64,000 nucleotides of DNA from positions 147,760,237-147,824,236 of the forward strand of contig CM070899.1 in the NCBI GenBank assembly GCA_036417435.1. The letters run 5' to 3'. This stretch comes from Inia geoffrensis (taxonomy: Eukaryota > Chordata > Mammalia > Artiodactyla > Iniidae). The notes beneath the pieces are model-generated. The model saw only the letters and a list, made by a program, of their open reading frames with translations. It ran no database searches and was not told where the DNA came from. Shown piece by piece: positions 32,894 to 44,710 of this stretch (its first letter is position 1; every line of letters starts with the position of its first letter). A program made the translations under genes and the position numbers.

Positions 32894-33331
32894 GTGAGTG
32901 TTATTGTTACTGTGGGTATCATCCTTTCTGCTTCCCATGGGAGTGGGTGGGAATCAAAGGCCTGGGAGATCAGGAGCAATCACAGTGGTGCTCCTCATGA
33001 CTTGAAGCCCATCACTCTGGTGAGATTTGACCCCTGGCAAGCCAACAGAGTAGCAAGTCCACCATGGGGATCTGGAGAGAAAGAAATCCATAAAGTGTGT
33101 GAACTTGTGATAGCCTTTGGTGCTTGCAAAGATGTGACTTGTTGCTATGGCAATACTTCTGGGATGAATGCATTACAACAGGAAATACCTGAAAAACCCT
33201 TTGCTTCAGCCAAACCAGGAGCATCCATAAGTGGAGGCTTGGTCAGGGGAACTTCCCTTCTGGCTGATGCAGTAAACTCTCTTCCCTTTGGGGACGGAGC
33301 AGGGTACTCCCATGTCAATTTGGATTTATAG
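32894..33331 (+). other. Unassigned ORF, 145 codons
   Basis: This is one of the longest open frames in the window that is not part of a named transposon. The product has a hydrophobic start (VIVTVGIILSA), several Trp and Cys residues and a Gly/Ala-rich end, but no domain that I recognise. An overlapping plus-strand frame (33288-33569) and minus-strand frames are also open. No Kozak-quality start, exon boundary or poly(A) was seen. Alternatives are a relic of an unrecognised endogenous element or chance. Confidence 0.2.
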
Positions 33332-36210
33332 TTCTTCACCACTGAAAGCTACTCATTGTCAAGCATGGCAGACAACCTATTCCATAGAAAGTAAGCAAGA
33401 GCCTGCCAGGGAGTGTGGTAATATACTACAGGGTGCATTTTCTGCCTCCCACTCTACACTGACTTCCCTTTTTCTTCCAACCTGGTGCACAGTTTTGTGG
33501 TCAGTTTTCTCTTCTACCTGGCCTCGGATGAGTTCCCTCACCCATTTATTAGGATCAGGATCCAGTTGAAACAAATAAGGTGGAAAGGAAAAGGACCTCA
33601 GCAACCCAAACCCTTCCACTGAGTTGTGACTCAGGAATTATAGCACACTGTATTAAACCATTTCTTGTTGATGCATTGGGACCACTCAAAAGCCGACAGT
33701 GACATATGGGAAAGGCCCTGTTAGTGGGATTGGGACTGTTGTGTGATGAATGACACAATATGTCAAAGAACATCTGTTATCCATCATGCCGGCTTCCTCA
33801 GAACACTTGGATAGAGAGAGAGAGAGAGGGGCTGGTGGGGAGGGGGCTGAGAGTTGGGTGAATTAGGAGGAAGCAGGACTCAACACAGCTGGAAGAAGAT
33901 AGGAAACGAGCCCCCTAACCTTGGGAGAGCAAAAGTGATTCCGGAAGATGAGTGAGCCAGTGAGTCCCTCCAGCAACCCGCCACTCTCCCTGTCCCTTTC
34001 ATCTCCTTTCCCTTGATTTTATTTTTAAAAAATTTAATCGGCTGAAGGCTGAGTGTATTAAACCATCACGCAGGCAGGTGAGGGATTGGAGCTGGCTGTA
34101 CCATTGTTCTGTTCCTTTCATTCTCCAGATGCACCGCTCTGGAGGTGGGTTGGATTTCTCAGGGGCCAGATAGACTCAATCGAGCATTCTGCAACTTCAT
34201 TGGCATGACAAGCTGTGCTAGAATTGTCCAAGTGAATGCTCTGAAGCCCGTGTGTGAGAGCAGGTTTTATGCCAGGAGGGATCTTTCATTTTGGATTTCT
34301 TCACATTTCATCCATCTAACGTTCCTATCATAGTAATGCAAATGCCTGTCTTCCCTATCTGGATGCAAAGTTTCTGATTATTTTGTGTCAGGAGAGAAAA
34401 CTTCCATTTGTTTTGGATTTCTTTTTGTGATATTATTAGTGCAACTTTTCCAGGATGAGACCAGGGGCACCCAGGAGGATAAATGGATTTCTCACTCCCT
34501 TCAAAGATGCAACTGCTCATCATGTTATCTAAAAGAATAAATCTGTATTAGTGAGTCCAATAGATCAGGATCAGACATCCCTGGAGCTCATCTGCTTTTA
34601 TTTTAGATGAGATTGGAGGCAGAAATGCTTACTGAAAATAATTACACTTTCATATTTACAGAGTCACTTTCCTGGTGCTCATATTTCTTTCCAAGTATTA
34701 TTTTATATCTTTTTAATATATATCTGGATTACTTTCCTGTGTGATAGAGGTAAGGAAAGGCGCAGACAGGAGTAAGATACTTGATCCCCTTACCTGGGAT
34801 CACTGGAGGAGGTTTCATAAAATGCATTTCCCAGGCTCTGTTTGGAAGTTTTAGATAAGATTCGTAAATCTGAAATTTAAAAAAATGTATCCAGTTGATT
34901 CTGATGATCAATATAGTGAACAAATCAGTTGCAATCTAAATATCAGTTTTCCCCTTTTCCTGTTACTAGTACCCAAATTTCCCTGTGTATTTATCTCAGC
35001 CACTTCTCCACCACGCAATTATTTTGTGACATAGACCTACCCTTATACCATTCAGGCCAGTGGGAGAGAGTGGATCGTAAGACCTAGAACTATTAAAAAA
35101 GACCCTTTTCCTCTGCAGCAGTGGGTGAAGATGTGGGCCCTGGAATTGCAGTAGGATTGCAGTTTCGTTTGCTCTAGCCAGGGGAAGCCTAGAGCTGCTG
35201 GGGCTTCTATGTACATCCCGAGAATGAAGCTGATACCACGGAAAGCAGGCAGAGAGATGGAGAGAAAGTTGTTGGATCAATTGAGTTTCTTGATCAGGCC
35301 TGTCTGACTTGCAATCTATGTCTAGATGTTTCCGTAACATCAGCCAAAGTGTTTAAGTCAATATGAGTTAGGTTTTAAATCACTCAACACCAAAAGAGTT
35401 CTACATGATTCAAATGGCCAAATTTAGGAAAACCTGCTCTAAATCTCCTTCCAGATATGTAGAGAATCCAAAATTAACGTCAACCACACACTTGATCCTA
35501 ATAATACTTACTGAGTACCTGCCAGGGCCAAGCATGATACATGTAAAATTCAGGATGGAATACCCAGAGTGGTGAAGCCGAGTTCTTATCTTCAAGAGGA
35601 CGACTGAAGGGAAGAGAGGAAGGTACACCTTAAGAAAGAGCTAATGGTAAAAGACAATGTAAAATTGTCAAAAGAGAAGTACAGTCAGCCAGCATAAGGA
35701 TGTCCAAGGTGGAAGAGCTCTCTCTGAACCAGTGAGTTGAAAGCTACACATAGGAGGTACAATTTGAACTTGTTATTCCTGGCTCCCAAGGACCATTCAG
35801 CCAGTGTTGTTTACTTAAAAGGGTTTCTGTCTTCTTTTTCGATCACACTTGGATAACTTGTATGACCAAAGAGAGGATAAGGCAAAGCTCATCTCCATTT
35901 AAGCAGGCACCACCACTCTAGAGTTAAGCGAGCTGACACAATTGAGGGCATGACCATGGTTTGGTAACTGGTACAAGGATGAGGGTAATTAATTACTCAT
36001 CTGAATTACTGAATTTAAACACCCAACTTCCCACACTTTGGCCATTCAGGAGCAACACTGAGGATATTTCCCCATGGAGTGATGTCCTGGTGTATCTGAG
36101 AATAAGAATGTGGCAGTTGTGTCTATGGTGTATTAGAGAAAGTGAATCTTTCAGAAGAAAGGAAGTTCCACCAAGTGTCTAGGCTAAACACTCTACAGTC
36201 TCTGATTAAA
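33332..36210. other. Long unique stretch
   Basis: A short GA-rich tract at about 33811-33828 is followed by G-runs to about 33860. A possible old LINE-like fragment lies near 35500-35640. ORFs of 60-114 codons carry no recognised domain. No RNA gene was seen. Confidence 0.35.
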
Positions 36211-36224
36211 TGTGGGAGCAATCA

Positions 36225-36860
36225 CATACAACTCAATAACAAAAAAACAAGTAACTGAATCAAAAAATGGGCAGAAGAACTAAACAGAAATTTCTCCAAA
36301 GACATAGAGAAGGCCAATAGGCACATGAAAAGATACTCAACATCAGTATTTATTAGAGAAATGCAAATCAAACCTACAATGAGGTATACAATGAGGATAC
36401 AATGAGGTATCATTAGAATAGGCATCATCAGTAAAACTACAAACAAATGTTGGAGAGGGTGTGGAGGAAAGAGAACCCTCCTACACTGTTTGTGGGAATG
36501 TGAATTGGTGCAGCCACTATGGAGAACAGTATGGAGGTTCCTTAAAAAACTAAAAATAAAATACCATATGATCCAGCCATCCCACTCTGGGCATATACCC
36601 TGAGAAAACTCTAATTCAAAAAGATACATGCACCCCAGTATTCATAGCAGCACTATATACAATAGCCAAGACATGGAAACAACCTAAATATCCATCGACA
36701 GGTGAATGGATGGAGAAGATGTGGTACATATATATATACAATGGAACACTACTCAGTCATAAAAAAAAGAATGAAATAATGCCATGTGCAGCAACATGAA
36801 TGGACCTAGAGATTATCATACTAAGTAAAGTAAGTTAAAAAGAGAAAGACAAATACCAAT
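36225..36860 (+). mobile_element. L1 internal/3' fragment without poly(A)
   Basis: Forward L1 sequence from the ORF2 carboxy end (CTCCAAAGACATAGAGAAGG, GGAGAACAGTATGGAGGTTC) into the 3' UTR, stopping inside the UTR at GACAAATACCAAT. There is no poly(A). It is flanked by TGTGGGAGCAATCA (36211-36224) and TGTGGGAGCAGTCA (36861-36874), 13 of 14 identical. A local repeat (ACAATGAGG-type, three times at about 36378-36410) lies inside. Confidence 0.9.
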
Positions 36861-36874
36861 TGTGGGAGCAGTCA

Positions 36875-37589
36875 GGTTGGTAGGGAGGGGCTTGAGGTCA
36901 AATAGACACAAGAGTAGTTAGCAATTGATTGGTTATGGAGTGTAAGAGGGAGAAGGAAGCCAGTTGTGATTCTGAAGTTTTTAACCTGAGTAAATAGGGA
37001 ACTTACTGTTTAAAATTTAACTCAAAAGCAAACACAAAAAAAGTTAGGAGAAGCTGATTTTTGGAGGAATAGAATACTTTCAATTTCAAATATTTTGAAT
37101 TTAATTGGCTGGCAAGTCATTTGTGTGGAGATATTTCTGGCAGGTACATGGGAAATGAGGGGGTGGTAAAGCAAAGTTGAAATTGAGGCTACAGATCTAG
37201 CTTTTGGAGAAACACACAGTATTAAAACTGTGGGAATAGATTTAAAGTCCAATAAAGAGAATATACAGAGAGAAGATATGAAGGTCAATGACAACATATG
37301 AGCAAATTTCTGGGGTTAAAGGAATAAATAGACTCAAAAATATAAATGAGTTAGTCAGTGATGTACTAGTCATAACAGAAATAACAACCATAGTGGTGAT
37401 AAATAGTGGCCAGATGCAAGGCTGTAAGCTCTACATAAATATATTTTTAAAAAATCAACAGCATCTTTTCATTCAGGCAAAGAAGAAAGGATCAGAGGAC
37501 AGATCTAATTATAGAAAAATCTAAGGCAACTGTATTGACTGTCTTTGAAGGAGGTGTGAGATCTTTGACTGGTAGAATAGAGAGGTTCT
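36875..37589. mobile_element. Probable ancient LINE-like sequence
   Basis: Words such as GTGTGGAGATATTTCTGGCA, TTGAGGCTACAGATCTAGCT and AACTGTGGGAATAGATTTAA fall in the order of a widespread old mammalian repeat that I could not name with certainty. Boundaries are unknown. Confidence 0.35.
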
Positions 37590-37716
37590 ATTCTTCAGAA
37601 CCCTGTGCTAAGGAGCCAGAAAGACCTGGGATTGAATCCCTGCTCTACTTACTAGCCACATGTTCTTGGACAAGTGGTCTAGTTTCTTCTTCTATAAAAG
37701 TGTGGAGAATATTTAT
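37590..37716 (+). mobile_element. MIR SINE, 5' half (split)
   Basis: Good MIR 5' and core: GACCTGGGATTGAATCCCTG, CTACTTACTAGCCACATGTT and CTTGGACAAG. It is interrupted by the LTR at 37717. Confidence 0.88.
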
Positions 37717-38099
37717 TGTTATGGACTGAATGTTTGTCTGCCCCATCCCTCAGATTCATATGTTGAAGCCTCAACCCCCAATGTGATGATACTAGGTTAG
37801 TATATGGGGCCTTTGGGAGATAATTAGGTTTAGATGAGGTCACGAGGGTGGATCCCCCAAGGTAGGGTAAGTGCCCTTGTATAAAGAGGAAGGGAGAGCA
37901 GAGACACCTCTCTGGCATGTGAGGACACAGTGAGAAGGCAGCTGTCTGCAAGCCAGGAAGAAAGGCCTCACCAGACACCAAATCTGCTGACACCTTGATC
38001 TTGGACTTTCTAGCCTGCAGAGCTGTGATAAATAAATGTCTGTTGTTTAAGCCATCCAATCTATGGTATTTGTTAAAGCAGTCCAAGCAGACTAAGACA
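37717..38099 (+). mobile_element. MLT1-type (ERVL-MaLR) solo LTR
   Basis: A 383-bp LTR that starts TGTTATGGACTGAATG and ends ACTAAGACA. Internal landmarks are TTCATATGTTGAAGCC, GGGGCCTTTGGGAGATAATT, CATGTGAGGACACAG, GCAAGCCAGGAAGAAAGGCC and the AATAAATGTCTGTTGTTTAA poly(A)-signal region. The 5-bp flanks TTTAT and TTTAC fit a target duplication with one change. No internal retroviral sequence is present. The antisense 135-codon ORF is a shadow. Confidence 0.92.
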
Positions 38100-38190
38100 T
38101 TTACCTACCCCACAGGCTCATTGCAAGGATTAAATAATGAATACTTGGTACAATGCTCAATATAAGACGCCTATTCAGAGTGTGGAAAAG
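38100..38190 (+). mobile_element. MIR SINE, 3' half (split)
   Basis: TACCTACCCCACAGGCTCAT and GCAAGGATTAAATAATGAAT resume the MIR that was cut at 37716. Confidence 0.8.
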
Positions 38191-38775
38191 GTGAGAGACC
38201 CCAGCTGAGACTAGGCAGAGTCGCCATGTTGTGTATCCAGTTAAGGCAGCCTCCTGGTCCCCAGAGAGTCAGATTCCAGGATGCTGTACACATGCCTGTG
38301 AGGGGAGCTGCTGAGAAAGGGAATACCTATCCTCACACACGGGAGAGCCATACTTTGGTTTGGTTTGCTGCCATGGTCAGGGACATCCATGGCTTCATCT
38401 GCAGAATGCTAAGCTGCAAATAACTCCCTTTCTCTTTCGTTGGCCTGTTACAAAGCAACAACAACAAAACAATCCAGAGGAAACCTGGCGTACAGTGTGC
38501 CTTTTTGTGCACCATCTTGTCACCTATCTGTGATCCTCAATGTCATCTTACCCCAGCAGCTCACAAATACTGTGGCCGTGGGTCCCTAGTACACCTCTGA
38601 CTCCATGAACTTTGGCCTGATCAAAGTCAGCTTTTCTCCATGGCTAGACAAATGGATTGTGGCGTGACAGCCACTCGGTTCAGCCACCTCCTGATACCTG
38701 GGGCCCATTTTCATGATGGATTTGACTGTTGTATGTCTAAGTTATTAGTGCTCATCTTTGTCCAGGAGAGTCTCC
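38191..38775. other. Unique sequence
   Basis: Short ORFs only. Nothing recognised. Confidence 0.4.
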
Positions 38776-38785
38776 CTGATTTTTT

Positions 38786-39473
38786 GAGAATTTTATTTAT
38801 TTTTTTATACAGCAGGTTCTTATTAGTTATCCATTTTATACATATTAGTGTGTGTATGTCAATCCCAATCTCCCAATTCATCCCACCACCACCACACCCC
38901 CCACCACTTTCCCCCCTTGGTGTCCATACGTTTGCTCTCTACATCTGTTTCTCTATTTCTGCCCTGCAAACCGGTTCATCTGTACCATTTTTCTAGGTTC
39001 CACATGTATGCGTTAATATATGATATTTGTTTTTCTCTTTCTGACTTACTTCACTCTGTATAACAGTCTCTAGGTCCATCCACATCTCTACAAATGACCC
39101 AGTTTCGTTCCTTTTTATGGCTGAGTAATACTCCATTGTATATATGTACCACATCTTCTTTACCCATTCGTCTGTCCGTGGGCATTAAGGTTGCTTCCAC
39201 AACCTGGCTGTTGTAAATAGTGCTGCAATGAACATTGGGGTGCATGTGTCTTTTTGAATTATGTTTTTCTTTGGCTATATGCCCAGTAGTGGGATTGCTG
39301 GGTAATATGGTAGTTCTGTTTTTCATTTTTTAAGGAACCTCCATACTGTTCTCCATAGCGGCTGTATCGATTTACATTCCCACCAACAGTGCAAGAGGGT
39401 TCCCTTTTCTCCACACCCTCTCCAGCATTTGTTGTTTGTAGATTTTCTGAGGATGCCCATTCTAACTGGTGTG
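38786..39473 (-). mobile_element. 5'-truncated L1, 3' end
   Basis: Antisense L1 of the same young group as the 20.8-27 kb element: 3' tail at 38786-38812, 3' UTR, then the ORF2 carboxy end (on the minus strand the frame ends near 39051). The 10-bp flanking repeat CTGATTTTTT at 38776-38785 and 39474-39483 is the likely target duplication. Confidence 0.92.
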
Positions 39474-39483
39474 CTGATTTTTT

Positions 39484-39834
39484 TTTTTTTTTTTAACTAC
39501 ACAGCTTTTCCTTTTTGTTAAATCTCTATCCTAGACCCAACGCATGTGAATGGATGGGGTTGAGTCGTGTGTACTTTTACAAAGCTCCTTGGATGATTCT
39601 GTGGTGAAGTTACATATTTAAGGAGAGAAGCCTTTGAAAAATTGAACTGGATTTGATTATTTTTTGGTTGTTTGTTCTGGAATGAAATGTTTGGGGCCAC
39701 ATGTTTCTTGTCTCCAAGATTAAACAAATACTAATTTTAAACATTATTTGTCCTTTTATTAAGACTGGAGGGTGACTCCTTGCTTATCCAAAACTTAACT
39801 TTTTGATTACAATTATTTTAGAATAGAATTAAAA
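39484..39834. other. Unique sequence after a T-run
   Basis: Nothing recognised beyond the T-run at 39478-39494. Confidence 0.4.
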
Positions 39835-40060
39835 TGACAGATTTTGGGTTAGGGACACCTGGGTTCAAATTTCAGTTCAGCTATGTACTAACTGTGACTT
39901 TGGGACACTGTGTCACCTCTTTGAGCCTCATCTATAAAATGAAGGTGATGTCCACCTCACAAGTTAGGTTTAAAGAAGATACTGCACACAGATTCCCCAG
40001 CTCAGTACCTGGACATGGAAATGTACTTTAAACGGTAGCTATTATTATTAATAATTTAAT
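39835..40060 (+). mobile_element. MIR SINE
   Basis: A nearly complete forward MIR: GACACCTGGGTTCAAATTTC, AGCTATGTACTAACTGTGAC, CTTTGAGCCTCATCTATAAA, CCACCTCACAAGTTAGGTTT and a 3' GGTAGCTATTATTATT. Confidence 0.9.
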
Positions 40061-40739
40061 TATCTTAAGTAGTTACTGATTAATCAGTAGATATTCTTAT
40101 TGCACTATCCTCATAATGTCCCATATATTTGTAAATTCAAATTGGTATTTTTCACCTGGGACTTGTCAGAAAATAATAAGATCTTCTAGGACATGTTTTA
40201 ATGAATAGCCATCATTTCTTTGAAAATATTCATTCATAGACATGTACCTGTATGCACAGACTAGTCATAGCTATTAGTAATTGACTATCTAGAGGCTCAT
40301 CACTGACTATTTTTTACCTGTTTTGAGATTGTGTTTCTATACTATAACTCAACTGGTTGGATGCTTTCTTTCCTACCCACTAAACTTTTGGGATGTTTGA
40401 CTATCTTAGCACTTTTTTGGTGTCTTGCTTTTAAAAAATACTTGTTGAGTTGAAATTACGTTAGACTTTCCCTTCACCAAAATCCCTTGAGAAACAGCCT
40501 TCCTAGGTTTCTGAATCTTTAATTAGTTAATCCTTGGTCACACCTGTGGTTCTCTCTCAACCTTTGGCCAGGGAGGGCTTGGAATTTTAAGAATTGTGTT
40601 AAGATTGCATACCAGGCAGTAGAAGTAATTCCTCCAAAGGAGGATCCAGATGCAGTGGTAGAGGCAAAATAATTCATGTCCCCTCTTCATCTTCCATTAC
40701 GTAACAAAAATTGCCTTCTTAATGTCTTTCATGTTTCCC
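40061..40739. other. Unique sequence
   Basis: Nothing recognised. Confidence 0.4.
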
Positions 40740-41578
40740 ATTGTCTCTAGACTTTGGTCTCTGTTCTAATATAGTTTCCTAACTACTTCTGCTCTCTCCC
40801 AATTTTAATATGTTTTGCACACGTCTGTAAGATTCAACACTTTTACCATATATTGAAACCTTCAACGACTTATAATCCTCACTTTACAAAGTTTGAACTC
40901 CTCTGCCTGCCATCCAGTGCCCTACAAAATCTGTGTCTTACTAATATTTATGATTTTATCACTTAGAAATCTCTCTCTGGACTAACCTTTCAATGAATTT
41001 GCTCTTTTATCCTGAAGATGGCCTCTGTCTATTGGCGGAGAAGCACTGTCCCAGCCAGGGTAGCTTTCCTGAACACATCATACAGATTCATTAGATTTCT
41101 TAGGAATGATCTGAGCATAATCTCCAGACTCATCTCCTGCCATTCCTGGAATTCTCCCTTACTCTCCATCCCCACGCTATACACCCATCATGCTAAAAAT
41201 CTTACAGGTCTCTGGGCTGGCCAAGTTGTACTGACTGTTCCCTCTGCCTGGAATGCTCTTCCCCCTAATATCTACATAGCTTCTTTTGCTTAAATGTTCT
41301 CACTGAAATGTCATCTTATTAGAGAGGGCTTCCCTGACCAATTGCTGTTGTGATGCATGCCCCGCACGGCCCTCTCTCTCTCTGCCTTATCCTTCTCAGT
41401 TGTTTCTACAGCCCTTAGCATCATCTGACATGATACATGTTCAGTGGTGGGTTTATTACGTGTCTTCCCCTCCATATGGTAGTTCCATGAGGATAGGGAC
41501 TTTGTCTTGGCTACTCTTTATCACCAACTTCTGGAAGGGCACCTAGGCGCTCAATTACTATTTGTTAAATAAATGAAT
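40740..41578 (+). mobile_element. L2 LINE 3' region
   Basis: Forward L2: CTGGAATGCTCTTCCCCCTA, AAATGTCATCTTATTAGAGA and GGGCTTCCCTGACCAATTGC, then the conserved 3' end GAGGATAGGGACTTTGTCTT ... GCGCTCAATTACTATTTGTT AAATAAATGAAT. The 91-codon ORF at 41018 is an L2 remnant or chance. Confidence 0.85.
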
Positions 41579-41844
41579 ATGTGCTAAAGACATGGAAAGA
41601 CATAAGGGAGCACAAAGTATGTAAAATGACTGTGCTCAGTGTGATCGAATATAGACAAATGTTCCCACCAGCCATTCATATTGTCCTTTCCACATCAACG
41701 GACAGACACCTAAATTAAATACAGATGCATGTTCCTGAATCTTCAAATCCAATACGGGCACAATGGTATTCATAATACAAAATCCATCATGTCTGGCATC
41801 GCTTTAAGGAGATCGGGAGAGGAGAAGGCCTGAGCGTTTCTCCC
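41579..41844. other. Unique sequence
   Basis: Nothing recognised. Confidence 0.4.
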
Positions 41845-42195
41845 TGCAGCAATTCCATACCCCTCTTAATGATATTTTGGTAGCTTGATAGAGGCATTTT
41901 ATCCCAGAAAGCAGTCTGGCATTTATCCCGGATTGCCTGAATTTACTGCTGCAGTTACCAGCAAAAAGCCGTCAGGTTTTAGAGTTTTCTCATCCGTGAG
42001 AAGCTGGTCAATTTATTTTATTAGAATCTTTTCCAGTGCCTGACCCTAAAATAACCGATTTCAGTGTTTACATTCTTAGAGGCAAGCTAACGAAGAGCCC
42101 TTGGCAGCTACAGCCAAGCCCTAGATGTCTGAGCAAAACCTAGTAATAACGGCAACAAAAACCTCCCAGTGGAACCCACTGGAAAAAGATCTCTT
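41845..42195. other. Candidate conserved noncoding block
   Basis: Repeat-free sequence of even composition, with retained CpGs and several enhancer-like words (GATTGCCTGAATTTACTGC, TCAATTTATTTTATTAGAAT) and no ORF. This is inference from appearance alone. Confidence 0.25.
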
Positions 42196-42554
42196 ATCTA
42201 GTATTTTTTTAAATATCTTATTGTTTTGTGAATAGACTATTGATGAAAATAATTCTGTAAATGTGGAGCTTTGCTTTCCACCCTCTGCTCCACACTGCTA
42301 CTTGATAGCTACAACTTGCCTTTTTTTTAGGATCGTCTATTTCTCACTCTTTCTTCATTTCCTCACTTTCTTCCTCCAATCTATGTGTCATTTGCTTGCT
42401 TTCTTCACTTGGTAGTAAAGGCTCTTTGGGATTTTTGAGCCTATGGGGAAAACCTTAGAAAAGTTCTCTTATAGGCACACACAGAGAAGGGACCCCAAGG
42501 GCATCTGAGAGTCCTATGTATGTGCCCGTGGAGATCCCTTCAGCCTTGTCACCA
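42196..42554. other. Unique sequence
   Basis: Nothing recognised. Confidence 0.4.
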
Positions 42555-43200
42555 ACAATTCTGCCCATTAAAAGTGAACCCAAGTTTGGGCAAGAATGTA
42601 GAGCAGTTTGGACTCTCCTAGGCGTCTGGTGGGAGTGCCACTTTGGAAGACATTTTTGAACTTTCTTTAAATTAAAAAAACACACTTCTATGATTCAGTA
42701 ATCCCATTCATAGATATTTACCCGAGAGAAATGAGAACACATGTGCACATGATTGCTCATAGCAGCTCTAGTCATAATTGCCCCAAACGAAAATCATCCA
42801 AATGTTTATCAACAGATGAATAGAAAAGCAAACTGAGATATCCATACAGTGGAATACTATTCAACAATACAAAGGAAAAAATATGACATGTGCTGTAATA
42901 TGGATGAATCTCAAAAATGTGCTTAGTGAAGGAATCCAGACACAAGAAGACTACATGCAGTGTGATTCTACTTTATGAAATTATTGAACAGGCAAGACTA
43001 ATCTAAAGTGAAAATTGATAGCTGCCTGGGGACAGTGGTGGGACTACTGACTGCAAACAGGTATGAGGGAACATTTTTAGGTGATGAAAGTGTTCTATAT
43101 TTTCATTGAAGTGGTGTTAATGTGGGTGTATACACTTGTGAAAATGCATCAAACAGTTCCTTTCAGATAGGTGCATTTTGTTGATTTAGAAGAAAAACAG
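42555..43200 (+). mobile_element. Old L1 3' fragment
   Basis: Forward old L1: TAGAGCAGTTTGGACTCTCC, TTCAGTAATCCCATTCATAG, CAGTGGAATACTATTCAACA, TATGGATGAATCTCAAAAAT, then 3' UTR words GGGACAGTGGTGGGACTACT and GTGTATACACTTGTGAAAAT. Divergence indicates an L1M-age copy. Confidence 0.88.
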
Positions 43201-43449
43201 AACAAAATGAAAACAAAATGAACTCATGTTTAAAACCTGTTCTCATCCACATCCTTCACCCGCCAAACCCTCTGTCCAAAAAGAACTCTTGCCTCCCTGA
43301 AACTCTACTGACCATTTACCCATTAGGAGAGCTTTAGAACACTTCATTAAGTTATTATAAAAAAAACAAGCTCTGAATACAAGATCTGGTTCTGCTAGCC
43401 TCTTCCTGTGGTATCTCAGGGACAGCAACTAATGATAAAGACAATGAAC
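43201..43449. other. Unique sequence
   Basis: Nothing recognised. Confidence 0.4.
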
Positions 43450-43720
43450 ATGATTAAAATGTATTGACTGCTTGCCATGCCTGGCATTTGTAGTGCTTTA
43501 CCTCCTTGTATCAAGTTCTTAGCACAGTGCCTGGTGCATAAGAGGCACACCGTAAATATTTATTGAATAACAGGACAAACCTTATAACAATGTTATAAAT
43601 ATGTCATAATTTTCTCATCATTTTATAGATAAGGAAACTGAAGTTAGGTTAAGTGACTTTTCCAAAATCTCTGAGTTAATTAATTGGCAAAGCCAGGTTT
43701 TGAGTCCAGGTCTCTGGCAT
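43450..43720 (-). mobile_element. MIR SINE, antisense, with a nested LINE/SINE tail
   Basis: Reverse MIR (ATTTTATAGATAAGGAAACT, GGTTAAGTGACTTTTCCAAA, GCAAAGCCAGGTTTTGAGTC). A forward L2/MIR-type 3' tail (TAGCACAGTGCCTGGTGCAT ... TAAATATTTATTGAATA) at about 43508-43573 lies inside it. Confidence 0.78.
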
Positions 43721-43949
43721 TTGTTTTTCCATTAAGTTAGTTTGATTTAATACAGGGTATATTACCTCCCAGTTGGTTGCTCTTATGTAAAATTGTTATT
43801 ATATCTACATCATATATCTGAGTCATGTGCCTGTACTGATGATCAAACAATTTAAAATATGTGAACAATCTTTGTAAACTCTAAAGCTTTGTAGAAATAC
43901 AAGAAATAAGCAATATGATTTAATGTAGAATTTGGCTTTCTTTTTATCT
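43721..43949. other. Unique sequence
   Basis: Nothing recognised. Confidence 0.4.
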
Positions 43950-44205
43950 ATCACAAGAAAAGCTAACATTTTTTGAGTGCTTACAAGGTACCACATGTTA
44001 TTTTAAGTGCTGTATAGCATGTTTAATCACTCAGTTCTCACCAAAACTCTATGGGGTAGATATACCATCACCATCATCATCATTATCATCATCTCCATTT
44101 TATAGATGAGAAAACTGAGGTTCACACAGGGCTTCCCAGTCACAGAGGCAGTAAGTGGCAGAGCTAAGATATGAATCCAAATAGTCTGTATACAGATATC
44201 TCATA
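43950..44205 (-). mobile_element. MIR SINE, antisense, with an internal (CAT)n
   Basis: Near full-length reverse MIR: TTTTTGAGTGCTTACAAGGT, GATGAGAAAACTGAGGTTCA, GGCAGTAAGTGGCAGAGCTA. A (CAT)n-like array at 44067-44094 has grown at the usual AT-rich MIR position. Confidence 0.9.
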
Positions 44206-44394
44206 ATCATTACCTTGTACTCTCTCATCCATCCATCTGTCCATCCATCTCCAAAACGATGGTTCTCAGCATTTATCCTCGAAACATATCTGACAATTAA
44301 TGTTCATTCAGTGATATTCTCACATCATTGTCATTCATGTCAGTTCACCACATAGATTAACAGACTGCAAGTTATGCAGTTTTCTGTGAATCAG
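44206..44394. other. Unique sequence with a (CCAT)n patch
   Basis: CATCCATCCATCTGTCCATC occurs at about 44227-44250. Nothing else was recognised. Confidence 0.45.
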
Positions 44395-44710
44395 TTGAAA
44401 ATTTCACTTTTTTCTTATTCAGGATGAAAACTCATGCTCTAGATTAAAGCAACAACAGCAGCAAACAAATAAAACAGTGGCAGGGCATAAATTCAGCATT
44501 AGTAATTCATGACATATTTATCTGGATAATGTTATCTTAAATTGAAAAAACACAAAGGGCTAATAACTCCTCCAAAAAGCTATCCTGCTTGTTCCATCTA
44601 TAATGTCTTTTTTTCCTGCTATTGTAAATCTGTTGGCCAAGCCTGGCATGCAATGGCTGAAATTTGACTCTTCAGCTGAACGGTGAAAGGGCTTATGCCC
44701 AACCATTTGT
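44395..44710. other. Candidate conserved noncoding block
   Basis: Repeat-free and AT-rich, with TAATTC, GGCTAATAAC and GACATATTTATC words and no ORF, bordered by repeats on both sides. Inference only. Confidence 0.25.

Noticed and set aside
37679..38086. 135-codon minus-strand ORF
   Set aside because: It lies inside the MLT1-type LTR in antisense.
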